From NCBI RefSeq assembly GCF_019444005.1, contig NZ_CP049304.1, forward strand, positions 434,001 through 498,000: a stretch of 64,000 nucleotides of DNA, written 5' to 3'. Of this stretch, positions 49,194 through 58,828 are shown piece after piece. Position 1 is the first letter of the stretch, and each line of letters opens with the position of its first letter. Position numbers and translations under genes: made by a program. The notes beneath the pieces are model-generated. The model saw only the letters and a program-made list of their open reading frames with translations, had not been told where the DNA came from and did not search any database. The stretch comes from Liquorilactobacillus nagelii DSM 13675 (GTDB taxonomy: Bacteria; Bacillota; Bacilli; Lactobacillales; Lactobacillaceae).

Positions 49194-50927
49194 ATGGCCA
49201 AAATTAAGCTCATTCCAATTGGTGGTGTACGTGAAAGTGCAAAAAACATGTACGCTGTTGAAGTGAATGATGATATTTATATATTAGACTGTGGCTTAAA
49301 GTATCCTGAAAATGAGCCGCTAGGAATTGATACAGTTATTCCAGATTTTTCATATTTACGTGAAAATGCTAGCCGAATCGTGGGAGTGTTCTTAACACAC
49401 GGGCATGCCGACGCAATTGGGGCACTACCGTATTTTTTGGATGAATTTAAAGTCCCAGTTTTTGGAACGGAATTAACAATTGCATTAGCTAAAATTGGGG
49501 TTAAAGCTGATAAAAAATTACGGAGCTTTGATGATTTTCACGTAGTTGATGAGCGAACTGAAATCGATTTTGGCGATACTACTATTTCGTTTTTCCGGAC
49601 AACTCATTCAATCCCAGAATCCTTGGGAATTGTAGTGAAAACGGAAAATGGCAGTATTGTTTACACAGGAGATTTTCGCTTTGACCAAACTGCAGCACCT
49701 AATTATCAAACTGATTTTAGTCGTTTAGCTGAAATTGGGAAAGATGGTGTTTTAGCTTTATTAAGTGATTCAACAAATGCAGAAAATCCGAAAGAAACAG
49801 TAGATGAAAAGACAATTTTTGAACTAGTTAGTGATAATTTTGAATATCGTAAAGGAAGAATTATCGTTGCATGTGTAGCTTCAAACATATTACGAGTTCA
49901 ACAAATATTAAATGCAGCTGCTAAAAATAATCGCAAAGTAGCTTTAACTGGACATGATGCTGAAGAAATTCTTCATACAGCATTAAAACTTAATAAATTA
50001 CAACTGCCGGATGACAATTTATTAGTGCCAATAAAGGATATTGATAAATATGAAGATGAGCAGCTAGTTATTTTAGAAACTGGTCGTTCAGGAGAACCAT
50101 TAAAGTCTTTGCAAAAAATGGCTGTTCATCGCCATCAAGTTGTTTCTCTTCATGAAGGTGACTTGGTTTTTATTACTACTACTCCGTCACATGCAATGGA
50201 AACCATGGTTGCACGGACCCGAGATATGATTTATCGTGCAGGAGCAGATGTTAAAGCGATTTTTGATGAGTTAAACTCTTCTGGTCATGCAAGTTATAAT
50301 GATCTCCAGCTAATGATAAATTTACTGAAACCGCGTTATGTAATTCCAATTCAAGGGGAATATCGTTTAATGGCTGCTAATGCAGCCTGTGCTCAAGCGG
50401 TAGGAATTCCTAAGGAAAATATTTTTCTGACCAGAAAGGGAGATGTTCTCGAGTATGATCACAATAAATTATTGTTGGCAGGCGGAATTGAAATTGGTGA
50501 TACACTGATTGATGGTAGCGGTGTTGGCGATATTGGGAATATTGTTTTGCGTGATCGACGTTCTTTAGCGGAAGACGGTGTCTTTATTGCAGTTGTGACA
50601 ATTGATCGGTGTAAGAAGAAAATTATTGATGAACCAAAAATTACTTCAAAAGGTTTCATTTATTTGAAAACCAGTCAAAATTTAATTGCAGAAAGTGAAG
50701 CAATTGTTACCAAAGTTGTGCAAAACAACTTGGATAATAAGGAATTCGATTGGGGTCATTTAAAACAAGATGTTCGTGATCATTTGAATCATTATTTATA
50801 TGAACAGACAAAACGTCATCCAGTTATTTTACCGATCATTATGGAAACAAATCAGCATCATCGACGAGTTTCAAAAAAATTACTAAAAACAACCCCTAAA
50901 AACAAGAAGGCAACTGACAGTGAGTAG
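49194..50927 (+). CDS. rnjB: Ribonuclease J2
   Basis: Paralogue of RNase J1 that forms a complex with it. 577 aa, metallo-beta-lactamase/beta-CASP fold. The catalytic motif reads HGHADAIG rather than HGHEDHIG, and GHASYND replaces the J1 GHGGQEE, so two expected metal-site residues are missing; J2 proteins are known to have weak activity and a structural role. AGGAGG site before the ATG. Same operon as dapA. Confidence 0.93.
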   Translation: MAKIKLIPIGGVRESAKNMYAVEVNDDIYILDCGLKYPENEPLGIDTVIPDFSYLRENASRIVGVFLTHGHADAIGALPYFLDEFKVPVFGTELTIALAKIGVKADKKLRSFDDFHVVDERTEIDFGDTTISFFRTTHSIPESLGIVVKTENGSIVYTGDFRFDQTAAPNYQTDFSRLAEIGKDGVLALLSDSTNAENPKETVDEKTIFELVSDNFEYRKGRIIVACVASNILRVQQILNAAAKNNRKVALTGHDAEEILHTALKLNKLQLPDDNLLVPIKDIDKYEDEQLVILETGRSGEPLKSLQKMAVHRHQVVSLHEGDLVFITTTPSHAMETMVARTRDMIYRAGADVKAIFDELNSSGHASYNDLQLMINLLKPRYVIPIQGEYRLMAANAACAQAVGIPKENIFLTRKGDVLEYDHNKLLLAGGIEIGDTLIDGSGVGDIGNIVLRDRRSLAEDGVFIAVVTIDRCKKKIIDEPKITSKGFIYLKTSQNLIAESEAIVTKVVQNNLDNKEFDWGHLKQDVRDHLNHYLYEQTKRHPVILPIIMETNQHHRRVSKKLLKTTPKNKKATDSE

Positions 50928-50958
50928 GGGCATGAACCGCTCCTGAGTTGGAACAGTT

Positions 50959-50998
50959 AATTTCTAAACAACAGCTAGCTGTTGTTTAGAAATTTTTG
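50959..50998 (+). terminator. Terminator of rnjB, 36-bp perfect palindrome
   Basis: Bases 50959-50994 are a perfect inverted repeat, 18 bases per arm, centred on CTAG, followed by further T's. The minus strand has no gene to end here. Confidence 0.82.
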
Positions 50999-51094
50999 AT
51001 TGATGAAATTTAATTGGGAAACTTTGGTGGATAATAGTACGTTATTTTTGCTCGAATTGTAGTGATTTCAATTTATTATTAAGGGGACAACTAT

Positions 51095-51559
51095 TTGCCT
51101 AATAAACAATCTCAATTTGAACAAGCTGAAAAATTTTTAATGCAAAAAAAATATTTTCAAGCGAGTGAGTTGTTGACTAAATGTTATAGTCAACATCAAA
51201 ATTTTAGAACTAATTATTTGCTATTTAAGGCATTAACTAAGAGTCAACAAGACCATGCAGCTGTTGATTTAGCACAGGATTATTTAAACAGCTATATTGC
51301 TGACAACGATTTATTTTTGGAATTATTGAAAGCGATGGGGCAAGACCACCAGTATATTGCAATGCGGATTCTTTATCAGCAATTAGAGCCTTGCATGAAA
51401 GATACGGAGCAAACTTTTTTTGATGAAACTATTTTGCAGTTTGAGCAGCAAGCTGATCCACTGTGGATCCGAAAAATAGTTTTTGAGTCTGCGGGGATGG
51501 AGTTGGCACCGCCAAGTGAACAACGGCGATTGCTAAAAAAATCTATAGCTTGCCTGTAA
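51095..51559 (+). pseudogene. TPR-like protein, N-terminal part of a split gene
   Basis: 154 aa, TTG start after AAGGGGA. Helical repeats are visible (FEQAEKFLMQKKYFQASELLTKCY, NYLLFKALTKSQQDHAAVDLAQDYL). The frame ends at TAA 51557-51559, 16 bases after a run of seven A's (51535-51541). Reading one base back at this run continues directly into the next frame as LLKKIYSLPVKLLVNIAPNIL. The two parts would make one protein of about 290 aa, the size of the TPR-like protein often found before tuf in lactobacilli. It could be a frameshift mutation, a sequencing error or programmed slippage. Confidence 0.65.
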
Positions 51560-51975
51560 AGCTTTTAGTAAATATTGCACCTAATATTTTGGCGTCAACT
51601 ACGATCCATCCATTAATCAAAGTTGATTTATTGGATACTTTGCGCAAGTTAAAAATTAATGAATCCTTTGATTTTGTTTTTATTAATGGGGAACACTATC
51701 AAGTTTCCCCAGCTAAACTGCCAAATGAACAGAGCTCTGAGGTTAAGAAGCGGTTATTTGCTTTGTTGCCGGATCATACTGACCAAGCCTTACTGGTAGC
51801 CCAGCAAGCAGAAATATCATTGAAATTGTTGTTGCTGTATCCCTTTGCAACAACAATTATTAAAGTGAATCATGGTTGGTTGGATGCGTTAGTTAAGGGA
51901 GAAACAGCTGCATTGTCTATTTCTGAAAAAGAAATTGCGGTTAAGTTAACTGAATTATTGGATCAATGGGCCTAA
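51550..51975 (+). pseudogene. TPR-like protein, C-terminal part of a split gene
   Basis: 141 aa in the frame one base behind the part upstream, overlapping it by 10 bp. It begins at a TTG without a good ribosome-binding site. NIAPNILASTTIHPLIKVDLLDTLRKLKI looks like the middle of a protein, not a beginning, which supports the single-gene reading. No membrane span or catalytic motif. The bounds given are those of the open frame; the real coding join is at 51535-51541. Confidence 0.6.
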
Positions 51976-52020
51976 TTAAAGCAAATTTGAGTAAAAAAAG
52001 TAATTTTCAAAATCTTACTA

Positions 52021-52049
52021 TTTACAAATTAGTTTTGGGTCTATATAAT
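52021..52049 (+). promoter_or_regulatory. Promoter 1 of tuf
   Basis: TTTACA (52021-52026), 17-bp spacer, TATAAT (52044-52049). Confidence 0.8.
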
Positions 52050-52084
52050 AGCTTAAGGATTCTTCTGTTAGGGATACATTAAGG

Positions 52085-52113
52085 TTGGTATTCTTTAGTA
52101 GAAGTAGTATAAT
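52085..52113 (+). promoter_or_regulatory. Promoter 2 of tuf
   Basis: TTGGTA (52085-52090), 17-bp spacer, TATAAT (52108-52113). It is in tandem with promoter 1, 64 bp downstream. Confidence 0.75.
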
Positions 52114-52185
52114 TAAATTTAAAGGATTATCGGCAATTGTTTGTGTTGCGGATTTTTCTTGCAAAATTACAGGAGGTTCGTATTA

Positions 52186-53373
52186 ATGGCAAAAGAACAT
52201 TACGAAAGAACAAAACCCCATGTAAACATTGGTACTATTGGCCACGTTGACCATGGGAAAACTACTTTGACAGCTGCAATCACAAAGGTTTTAGCTGCTA
52301 AGGGATTGGCAAAAGAAGAGGACTACGCATCAATCGATGCTGCTCCAGAAGAACGTGAACGTGGGATTACTATTAACACAGCTCACGTAGAATACGAGAC
52401 TGAAAAACGTCATTATGCTCATATTGATGCCCCAGGACATGCTGATTACGTTAAAAACATGATTACTGGTGCAGCTCAGATGGATGGTGCTATCTTAGTT
52501 GTTGCTGCAACTGATGGCCCAATGCCTCAGACACGTGAACATATCTTGTTGGCTCGTCAGGTTGGTGTTGACTATCTTGTTGTTTTCTTAAACAAATGCG
52601 ATTTAGTTGATGATGACGAATTGCTTGATTTGGTTGAGATGGAAGTTCGTGAATTATTAAGCGAATACGATTATCCTGGTGATGATATTCCAGTTATCCG
52701 CGGTTCTGCATTGAAAGCTCTTGAAGGCGATGCAGATGCTGTTAAACAAATTGAGAAATTAATGGATACAGTTGACGAATATATCCCAACCCCAGATCGT
52801 CCAACCGACAAACCATTCTTAATGCCAGTTGAAGATGTCTTCACAATCACTGGTCGTGGAACTGTTGCTTCAGGTCGTATCGATCGTGGAACAGTTAAAG
52901 TCGGTGATGAAGTTGAAATCGTCGGTTTGAAAGATGATGTTCTGAAAACAACTGTTACTGGTTTGGAAATGTTCCGTAAGACACTTGATCTAGGCGAGGC
53001 CGGCGATAACGTTGGTGCTTTGCTTCGTGGTGTTAACCGTGATCAAGTAGAACGTGGACAGGTTTTGGCTGCTCCAGGTTCAATCAACACTCATAAGAAA
53101 TTCAAGGGTGAAGTTTATATCTTGACCAAAGAAGAAGGCGGACGTCATACACCATTCTTCTCAAATTATCGTCCTCAGTTCTATTTCCATACAACTGATG
53201 TTACCGGTGTAATTGAATTGCCAGAAGGCGTTGAAATGGTTATGCCTGGTGATAACGTTACCTTTACAGTTGAATTGATTGCACCAGTTGCAATTGAAAA
53301 AGGTTTGAAATTCACTGTTCGTGAAGGTGGACGTACAGTTGGTGCTGGTGTCGTAACTGACATTTTAGATTAA
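52186..53373 (+). CDS. tuf: Elongation factor Tu
   Basis: GTPase that delivers aminoacyl-tRNA to the ribosome. G1 GHVDHGKTT near residues 18-26, RGITI, G3 [13 protein letters not shown]4 NKCD; 395 aa. The longer frame from 52141 is noise: ATG 52186 follows AGGAGG. Base use shows the codon bias of a highly expressed gene. It has two promoters and two terminators of its own. Confidence 0.98.
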   Translation: MAKEHYERTKPHVNIGTIGHVDHGKTTLTAAITKVLAAKGLAKEEDYASIDAAPEERERGITINTAHVEYETEKRHYAHIDAPGHADYVKNMITGAAQMDGAILVVAATDGPMPQTREHILLARQVGVDYLVVFLNKCDLVDDDELLDLVEMEVRELLSEYDYPGDDIPVIRGSALKALEGDADAVKQIEKLMDTVDEYIPTPDRPTDKPFLMPVEDVFTITGRGTVASGRIDRGTVKVGDEVEIVGLKDDVLKTTVTGLEMFRKTLDLGEAGDNVGALLRGVNRDQVERGQVLAAPGSINTHKKFKGEVYILTKEEGGRHTPFFSNYRPQFYFHTTDVTGVIELPEGVEMVMPGDNVTFTVELIAPVAIEKGLKFTVREGGRTVGAGVVTDILD

Positions 53374-53381
53374 TTAAAAAG

Positions 53382-53403
53382 CTCGGGTTCTCCCGAGTTT
53401 TTT
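53382..53403 (+). terminator. Terminator 1 of tuf
   Basis: CTCGGG, loop TTCT, CCCGAG, then T6, 8 bp after the stop. Confidence 0.9.
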
Positions 53404-53441
53404 AATGCCTGTAATTTTGAATTTTAAATTTAAAATAATTT

Positions 53442-53478
53442 AGAGCGCTACTTGATTAATACTGAGTAGCGCTCTTTT
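53442..53478 (+). terminator. Terminator 2 of tuf
   Basis: AGAGCGCTACT (53442-53452) pairs perfectly with AGTAGCGCTCT (53465-53475), then TTT. Confidence 0.8.
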
Positions 53479-53513
53479 AATTTTAATTACCCGGAGTTTT
53501 TTTGTCATAATCA

Positions 53514-53542
53514 TTTACAATTTGATTAATCTACGTTAAACT
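53514..53542 (+). promoter_or_regulatory. Promoter of tig
   Basis: TTTACA (53514-53519), 17-bp spacer, TAAACT (53537-53542). Confidence 0.55.
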
Positions 53543-53599
53543 AATTTAGTATGCAATTAGTTCATAAATTGTACAAATTTTTTGTGCGGAGGGAAAATA

Positions 53600-54907
53600 A
53601 TGTCTGCAAAGTGGGAAAAACAAAGCGAAAACACAGGCAAACTTACTTTTGAGATTGCACCTGATAAAGTTAAAGAAGGCTTGGATGAAGCTTTTACCAA
53701 AGTTAAAAAGAATTTAAATGTTCCAGGATTTCGGAAAGGAAGAGTACCACGTCAGATTTTTAATCGGATGTATGGCGAAGAAGCTCTTTATCAAGATGCT
53801 GTAAATATTTTGTTACCAGATGCTTATAGCACAGCAATTGCTGAAACAAAAATTAAACCAGTTGATCAGCCAAAAGTTGATGTTGAAAGTTTAGAAAAAG
53901 ATAAGCCTTGGGTTTTAACAGCAATGGTAACGGTTGAACCTGAAGTTGAAGTTGGAGAATACAAAAACTTAGAGGTTGCTGTTCAATCAACTGAAGTTAC
54001 AGATCAAGAAGTAACTGATGAATTGGAAAAGAAGCGTGAGCAACAAGCTGAATTGGTGCTTAAAGAAGATGAGCCAGCAGCCAAGGGCGATACAGTTATC
54101 ATCGATTTTGATGGTAAGTTAGATGGTAAATCTTTCGAAGGTGGCAAGTCAGACAATTACTCATTGGAATTAGGTTCGAATTCATTTATTCCTGGCTTTG
54201 AAGATCAATTAGTTGGTCACAAAGCAGATGAGGATGTTAAAGTTAAAGTAACCTTCCCAGAAGATTATCAAGCAGAAGACTTGAAGGGCAAAGATGCTGT
54301 ATTTGACGTTAAGATTCATGAAGTCAAAGCAAAGCAATTGCCGGATCTGGATGATGACTTTGCTAAGGATGTTGATGAAGAAGTTGAAACCTTAGCTGAA
54401 TTAAAGGCAAAAATCAAAGAAAAATTACAAGATGATAAAGATCAGGCTGCTAAGGATGCAGTTCAAGATGAAGCAATTAGTAAAGCAGTTGAAAATGCTA
54501 AAATCGGTTCGATTCCACAGTCAATGTTGGATGAAGATATTGATCGCCAGACACAAGAGTATTTATCAGGAATGCAACAACAGGGGATTAATCCAGAAAC
54601 ATATTATAAGTTGACTGGTAGTTCTGAAGCTGATTTGCGCAAACAATTTGAAAAAGGTTCAGAAAAGCGAGTTAAAACTAGCTTAGTACTTGAAGCAATT
54701 GTGGCAAAAGAAAATGTTGAAGTTTCTGATGAAGAAATTAAACAAGAAATTGATAACTTAGCTAAACAATACAATATGGAAGCTAAGGCAATTAAAAAAG
54801 CTCTTAGTGATGAAATGTTGAAGCATGACATTGCAATTCGCAAAGTTGTTGATGAAATTACTGATAGTGCTAAACAAGTTGCAAAAAAAGAAGATTCAGC
54901 TAAGTAG
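53600..54907 (+). CDS. tig: Trigger factor
   Basis: Ribosome-associated chaperone and peptidyl-prolyl isomerase. The N-terminal ribosome-binding domain carries the signature GFRKGRVPRQIF near residues 43-54; the FKBP-like domain follows (GDTVIIDFDGKLDG, FIPGFEDQLVG) and then the helical C-terminal domain. 435 aa. ATG 53600 follows CGGAGGG; the six codons before are leader. Followed by clpX as in many Bacillota. Confidence 0.96.
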   Translation: MSAKWEKQSENTGKLTFEIAPDKVKEGLDEAFTKVKKNLNVPGFRKGRVPRQIFNRMYGEEALYQDAVNILLPDAYSTAIAETKIKPVDQPKVDVESLEKDKPWVLTAMVTVEPEVEVGEYKNLEVAVQSTEVTDQEVTDELEKKREQQAELVLKEDEPAAKGDTVIIDFDGKLDGKSFEGGKSDNYSLELGSNSFIPGFEDQLVGHKADEDVKVKVTFPEDYQAEDLKGKDAVFDVKIHEVKAKQLPDLDDDFAKDVDEEVETLAELKAKIKEKLQDDKDQAAKDAVQDEAISKAVENAKIGSIPQSMLDEDIDRQTQEYLSGMQQQGINPETYYKLTGSSEADLRKQFEKGSEKRVKTSLVLEAIVAKENVEVSDEEIKQEIDNLAKQYNMEAKAIKKALSDEMLKHDIAIRKVVDEITDSAKQVAKKEDSAK

Positions 54908-54940
54908 TTTTTAAAATTGAATCAAGTCATTAGTCAATTT

Positions 54941-54975
54941 AATCACGTCGGTCAGTGACTGGCGTGATTATTTTT
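54941..54975 (+). terminator. Terminator of tig
   Basis: AATCACGTCGGTCA pairs with TGACTGGCGTGATT (two G-U pairs), followed by ATTTTT. Confidence 0.85.
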
Positions 54976-55066
54976 GAAATTATTGAAAATTTGGTTTCTT
55001 AATTGAACAATATGTTTATTTACAATCATATATTTAAACCAACTATTCGCCTTTATGCTTACTGTC

Positions 55067-55075
55067 TGGTAGAAT
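55067..55075 (+). promoter_or_regulatory. Extended -10 promoter of clpX
   Basis: TGGTAGAAT about 37 bp before the ATG; no clear -35. Confidence 0.5.
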
Positions 55076-55111
55076 AAGATAGATTGTAATAATGAATATA
55101 GGGGGATAACA

Positions 55112-56359
55112 ATGTTTGAAGATAGTGATAAAAATGGTCCGGTAGCTTGTTCTTTTTGTGGCAAGTCACAAGATCAAGTTAAAAAGATTGTTGCTGGTCC
55201 CGGCGTATACATTTGCAATGAATGTATTGATTTGTGCAAAGAAATTATTGATGAGGAATTTAAAGAAGAACTCTCGGAAGATTTAGTTAACGTACCAAAA
55301 CCACATGAGATTGTCGAAATTTTAAATCAATATGTAATTGGTCAGGAAGAAGCAAAAAAGACTCTAGCAGTAGCAGTTTATAATCATTATAAAAGAATTA
55401 ATGCTGAAATTGATGAAGATGGTGATGAAACTGAGTTGCAAAAAAGCAATATCTGTTTGGTTGGGCCTACAGGATCCGGAAAAACTTTTCTTGCTCAAAG
55501 TCTAGCTCGCATTTTAAAAGTTCCGTTTGCTATCGCTGACGCAACGACTTTAACCGAGGCCGGATATGTTGGTGAAGACGTAGAAAACATTTTGTTGAAG
55601 TTACTTCAAAATGCAGATTACGATGTTGAAAGAGCTGAGCATGGCATTATCTATATTGATGAAATTGATAAGATTGCTAAAAAAAGTGAAAATGTATCAA
55701 TTACTCGTGATGTTTCAGGCGAAGGTGTTCAACAAGCGCTTTTAAAGATATTGGAAGGAACGACGGCTAATGTTCCACCGCAGGGTGGGCGTAAACACCC
55801 ACAACAAGAATTTATTCAAATCAATACAACGAACATTTTGTTTATTGTAGGTGGTGCTTTTGATGGAATCGAAAACATTGTTAAGCATCGTTTAGGTGAT
55901 AAAACAATCGGTTTTGGTGTAAATGCTCAAAAGAAAATAGATGCACGCAAAAGTCTAATGCAACAAATTATTCCAGAGGATTTGTTGAAGTTCGGTTTGA
56001 TTCCTGAATTTATTGGTCGTTTACCAATTTTAACTGCTTTGGAACAATTGACAGAAGAAGACTTAGTGAGAATTTTAACTGAACCTAAAAACGCTTTAGT
56101 TAAGCAGTATGCTAAATTATTGCAAATGGACGGCATTAAACTAAGCTTTGAACCAACTGCTTTAAAAGAAGTCGCCCGTTTAGCGATTGAACGCCATACA
56201 GGAGCGCGTGGCTTACGATCGATTATTGAAAATACGATGCGTGATATTATGTTTGAAGCCCCAAGTCGTGATGACATTACAGAAATAGTTGTGGATCAAT
56301 CGAGTGTTGATGGTAAAAAATTACCAAAAGTTATCAAGGGGGACCAACAAGCTTCGTAA
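55112..56359 (+). CDS. clpX: ATP-dependent protease ATPase subunit ClpX
   Basis: AAA+ unfoldase that feeds substrates to ClpP. N-terminal zinc domain with four cysteines (CSFCGKS and CNECIDLC), Walker A GPTGSGKT near residues 116-123, Walker B IYIDEID, the ClpP-contact IGF loop (KTIGFG) and sensor 2 GARGLRS. 415 aa. AGGGGG before the ATG. Confidence 0.97.
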   Translation: MFEDSDKNGPVACSFCGKSQDQVKKIVAGPGVYICNECIDLCKEIIDEEFKEELSEDLVNVPKPHEIVEILNQYVIGQEEAKKTLAVAVYNHYKRINAEIDEDGDETELQKSNICLVGPTGSGKTFLAQSLARILKVPFAIADATTLTEAGYVGEDVENILLKLLQNADYDVERAEHGIIYIDEIDKIAKKSENVSITRDVSGEGVQQALLKILEGTTANVPPQGGRKHPQQEFIQINTTNILFIVGGAFDGIENIVKHRLGDKTIGFGVNAQKKIDARKSLMQQIIPEDLLKFGLIPEFIGRLPILTALEQLTEEDLVRILTEPKNALVKQYAKLLQMDGIKLSFEPTALKEVARLAIERHTGARGLRSIIENTMRDIMFEAPSRDDITEIVVDQSSVDGKKLPKVIKGDQQAS

Positions 56360-56470
56360 CATAAGTATGCTACCCAAATATATTTTTAATTAGTGCAGCT
56401 TTAAATCTATAGTTGCTTTTGCTAGTATGAATAGTGAAATAAATGATTATTGAGGAGGCTTCATTGAAAC

Positions 56471-57898
56471 ATGGACAAACCACAAATTGGTGTTATCGGA
56501 ATGGCAGTTATGGGGAAAAACTTAGCATTGAATATTGAAAGTCGCGGATATTCGGTCGCGATTTTTAATCGGACAGCAGCTAAAACAAAACAAGTCGTAA
56601 CTGATCATCCAGAGAGAAAACTGGTTCCAAGTTACAATTTAGAAGATTTTGTGGCATCATTAGAACAGCCGCGGAGAATTATTATGATGATTAAAGCGGG
56701 TGCGCCAACTGATGGAATGATCAAACAATTGCTACCTTTGTTGAGTCAAGGTGATGTATTGATTGATGGTGGCAATACTTTCTTCGGTGATACAATGCGC
56801 CGTAGCACTAAACTAGATGAATCCGGCATTAATTTTATTGGAATGGGTGTTTCTGGCGGAGAAAAAGGAGCTCTTGAAGGGCCTTCATTAATGCCTGGTG
56901 GACAAAAAGAAGCTTATGATTTAGTGGCACCAATCTTAGAAAAAATTGCAGCCAAAGCTGATGATGGCACTCCTTGTGTAACATACATTGGCCCCAATGG
57001 TGCTGGTCATTATGTTAAAATGGTTCACAATGGGATTGAGTATGGTGACATGGAATTGATTGCTGAAAGTTATGATTTATTACGTCATCTTTTAGGCTTA
57101 TCAGTTGATGAAATTGCAAAAATTTTCAAAGATTGGAATCAAGGAGAATTAGATAGTTATCTAATGTCAATTACGGCAGAAATTTTGACAAGAAAAGATG
57201 ATTTAGGGTCAGATCAACCAATTGTGGATGTTATTTTAGATCGGGCTGGCAATAAAGGAACAGGCAAATGGAGTTCCCAAAGTGCACTTGAGCTTGGTGT
57301 TTCGCAATCACTGATTACTGAATCAGTTTATGCCCGCTATATTTCTGCAATGAAGCAGGAGCGGGTTGTTGCTAGCAAGGTACTTAATGGCCCGAAAGCA
57401 ACCAAGACATTTAGTGCAGCGGAAAAACAACAGTTGATTGAAAAAATTCGTCAGGCACTTTATTTCAGTAAAATTATGAGTTATGCTCAAGGATTTGCTC
57501 AATTAAAGGTTGCTTCTGAACACTTTGATTGGAAATTAGCATACGCTGATTTAGCAAAAATTTGGCGTGGTGGCTGTATTATTAGGGCACAGTTTTTACA
57601 GAAGATTACTGATGCTTTTCAAACTCAACCAGATTTAAACAACTTGATGCTTGATCCATATTTTAAGAAAATTACTGATAACTATCAAGCTGCAGTTAGA
57701 GAAGTTGCGGCGTTAGCAATTCAACATGGTGTTGCAGTTCCAGGCTTTACAGCTGCAATTACTTATTTTGATCAATATCGAACTGCTGTTTTGCCAGCAA
57801 ATATTATTCAAGCACAGCGGGATTATTTCGGGGCTCACACCTATGAAAGAAATGATCGTGAAGGAATCTTTCATTTTGAGTGGTACCATGAAGAGTAA
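56471..57898 (+). CDS. gnd: 6-phosphogluconate dehydrogenase, decarboxylating
   Basis: Makes ribulose 5-phosphate, CO2 and NADPH. N-terminal Rossmann loop [33 protein letters not shown], catalytic [12 protein letters not shown] and the C-terminal IIRAQFL region and TYFDQYRT. 475 aa. GAGGAGG stands 12 bp before the ATG, slightly far. Central to pentose-phosphate or phosphoketolase metabolism in lactobacilli. Confidence 0.97.
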   Translation: MDKPQIGVIGMAVMGKNLALNIESRGYSVAIFNRTAAKTKQVVTDHPERKLVPSYNLEDFVASLEQPRRIIMMIKAGAPTDGMIKQLLPLLSQGDVLIDGGNTFFGDTMRRSTKLDESGINFIGMGVSGGEKGALEGPSLMPGGQKEAYDLVAPILEKIAAKADDGTPCVTYIGPNGAGHYVKMVHNGIEYGDMELIAESYDLLRHLLGLSVDEIAKIFKDWNQGELDSYLMSITAEILTRKDDLGSDQPIVDVILDRAGNKGTGKWSSQSALELGVSQSLITESVYARYISAMKQERVVASKVLNGPKATKTFSAAEKQQLIEKIRQALYFSKIMSYAQGFAQLKVASEHFDWKLAYADLAKIWRGGCIIRAQFLQKITDAFQTQPDLNNLMLDPYFKKITDNYQAAVREVAALAIQHGVAVPGFTAAITYFDQYRTAVLPANIIQAQRDYFGAHTYERNDREGIFHFEWYHEE

Positions 57899-57927
57899 AT
57901 TGTAATAAATTAATTTGAATATTTCTT

Positions 57928-57962
57928 AGAAGAGACACGACGGGATCGGGTCTTTTCTTTTT
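57928..57962 (+). terminator. Terminator of gnd
   Basis: GAAGAGAC (57929-57936) pairs with GTCTTTTC (57950-57957), one G-U pair, then T5. Confidence 0.75.
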
Positions 57963-58141
57963 GCATAATTGCTAATCCTAAAAATTGAAAAACTAACTTA
58001 TTTTAAGACCTTAATCTATCTTAAGTTAGAAAATCTTGATAGAAAATTAATGAAAAATCAGGACGAAATGCATTTTTTGTGTTAAATTAGAATTTGGATA
58101 GCTGACCGAAATTAATAATTAATTAAACAGGAGTGTAAAAG

Positions 58142-58828
58142 ATGAGTCGAATACTAATAATTGAAGATGAGAAAAATCTAGCTCGTTTTGTTGAGTTAGA
58201 ACTACAGCATGAAGGCTATGAAACTGCTGTTCACTATAATGGTCGAACCGGCTTGGAAGCCGCTTTGGAAAATGATTGGGATGCAATTTTACTTGACTTG
58301 ATGTTGCCAGTTTTAAATGGACTTGAGGTCTGCCGTCGAATTCGGCAAGTGAAAAGTACACCGATTATTATGATGACTGCTCGGGATTCGGTAATTGATC
58401 GAGTTTCTGGCTTGGATCATGGTGCAGATGATTATATTGTTAAACCATTTGCTATTGAAGAATTACTTGCACGGTTGCGTGCTTTATTGCGGCGAATTGA
58501 CATTGAGAGTGAACAGAATGCCTCAAAGCAAACTAAAGTTACTTTTCGAGATTTAATCATTGAAAAAGAAAACCGTGTGGTTCGTCGTGATGACGAAGTA
58601 ATTGAATTAACAAAACGCGAGTACGAATTGTTATTAGCTTTAATGGAAAATATTAATGTGGTTCTTTCACGCGAGGTTTTACTAAAAAAAGTATGGGGTT
58701 ATGAATCAGAAATTGAAACCAATGTAGTCGATGTTTATATTCGATATCTACGGAATAAAATTGATCGTCCAGGGGAAGAAAGTTACATTCAAACGGTTAG
58801 AGGTACAGGGTACGTGATGCGTTCGTGA
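58142..58828 (+). CDS. arlR: OmpR-family response regulator, ArlR-like
   Basis: Receiver domain with phospho-acceptor D52 (LLDLMLP), acidic pocket EDE near residues 8-10, and K in VKPF; C-terminal winged helix ([34 protein letters not shown]). 228 aa. AGGAGTG before the ATG. Its stop overlaps the kinase start by 4 bp. The ArlR assignment follows from the kinase partner. The 243 bp upstream of it, beyond the gnd terminator, shows no clear promoter. Confidence 0.9.
   Translation: MSRILIIEDEKNLARFVELELQHEGYETAVHYNGRTGLEAALENDWDAILLDLMLPVLNGLEVCRRIRQVKSTPIIMMTARDSVIDRVSGLDHGADDYIVKPFAIEELLARLRALLRRIDIESEQNASKQTKVTFRDLIIEKENRVVRRDDEVIELTKREYELLLALMENINVVLSREVLLKKVWGYESEIETNVVDVYIRYLRNKIDRPGEESYIQTVRGTGYVMRS

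Noticed and set aside
55927..56277. 116-codon open frame on the minus strand inside clpX
   Set aside because: Antisense shadow of a conserved coding region; no start signals.
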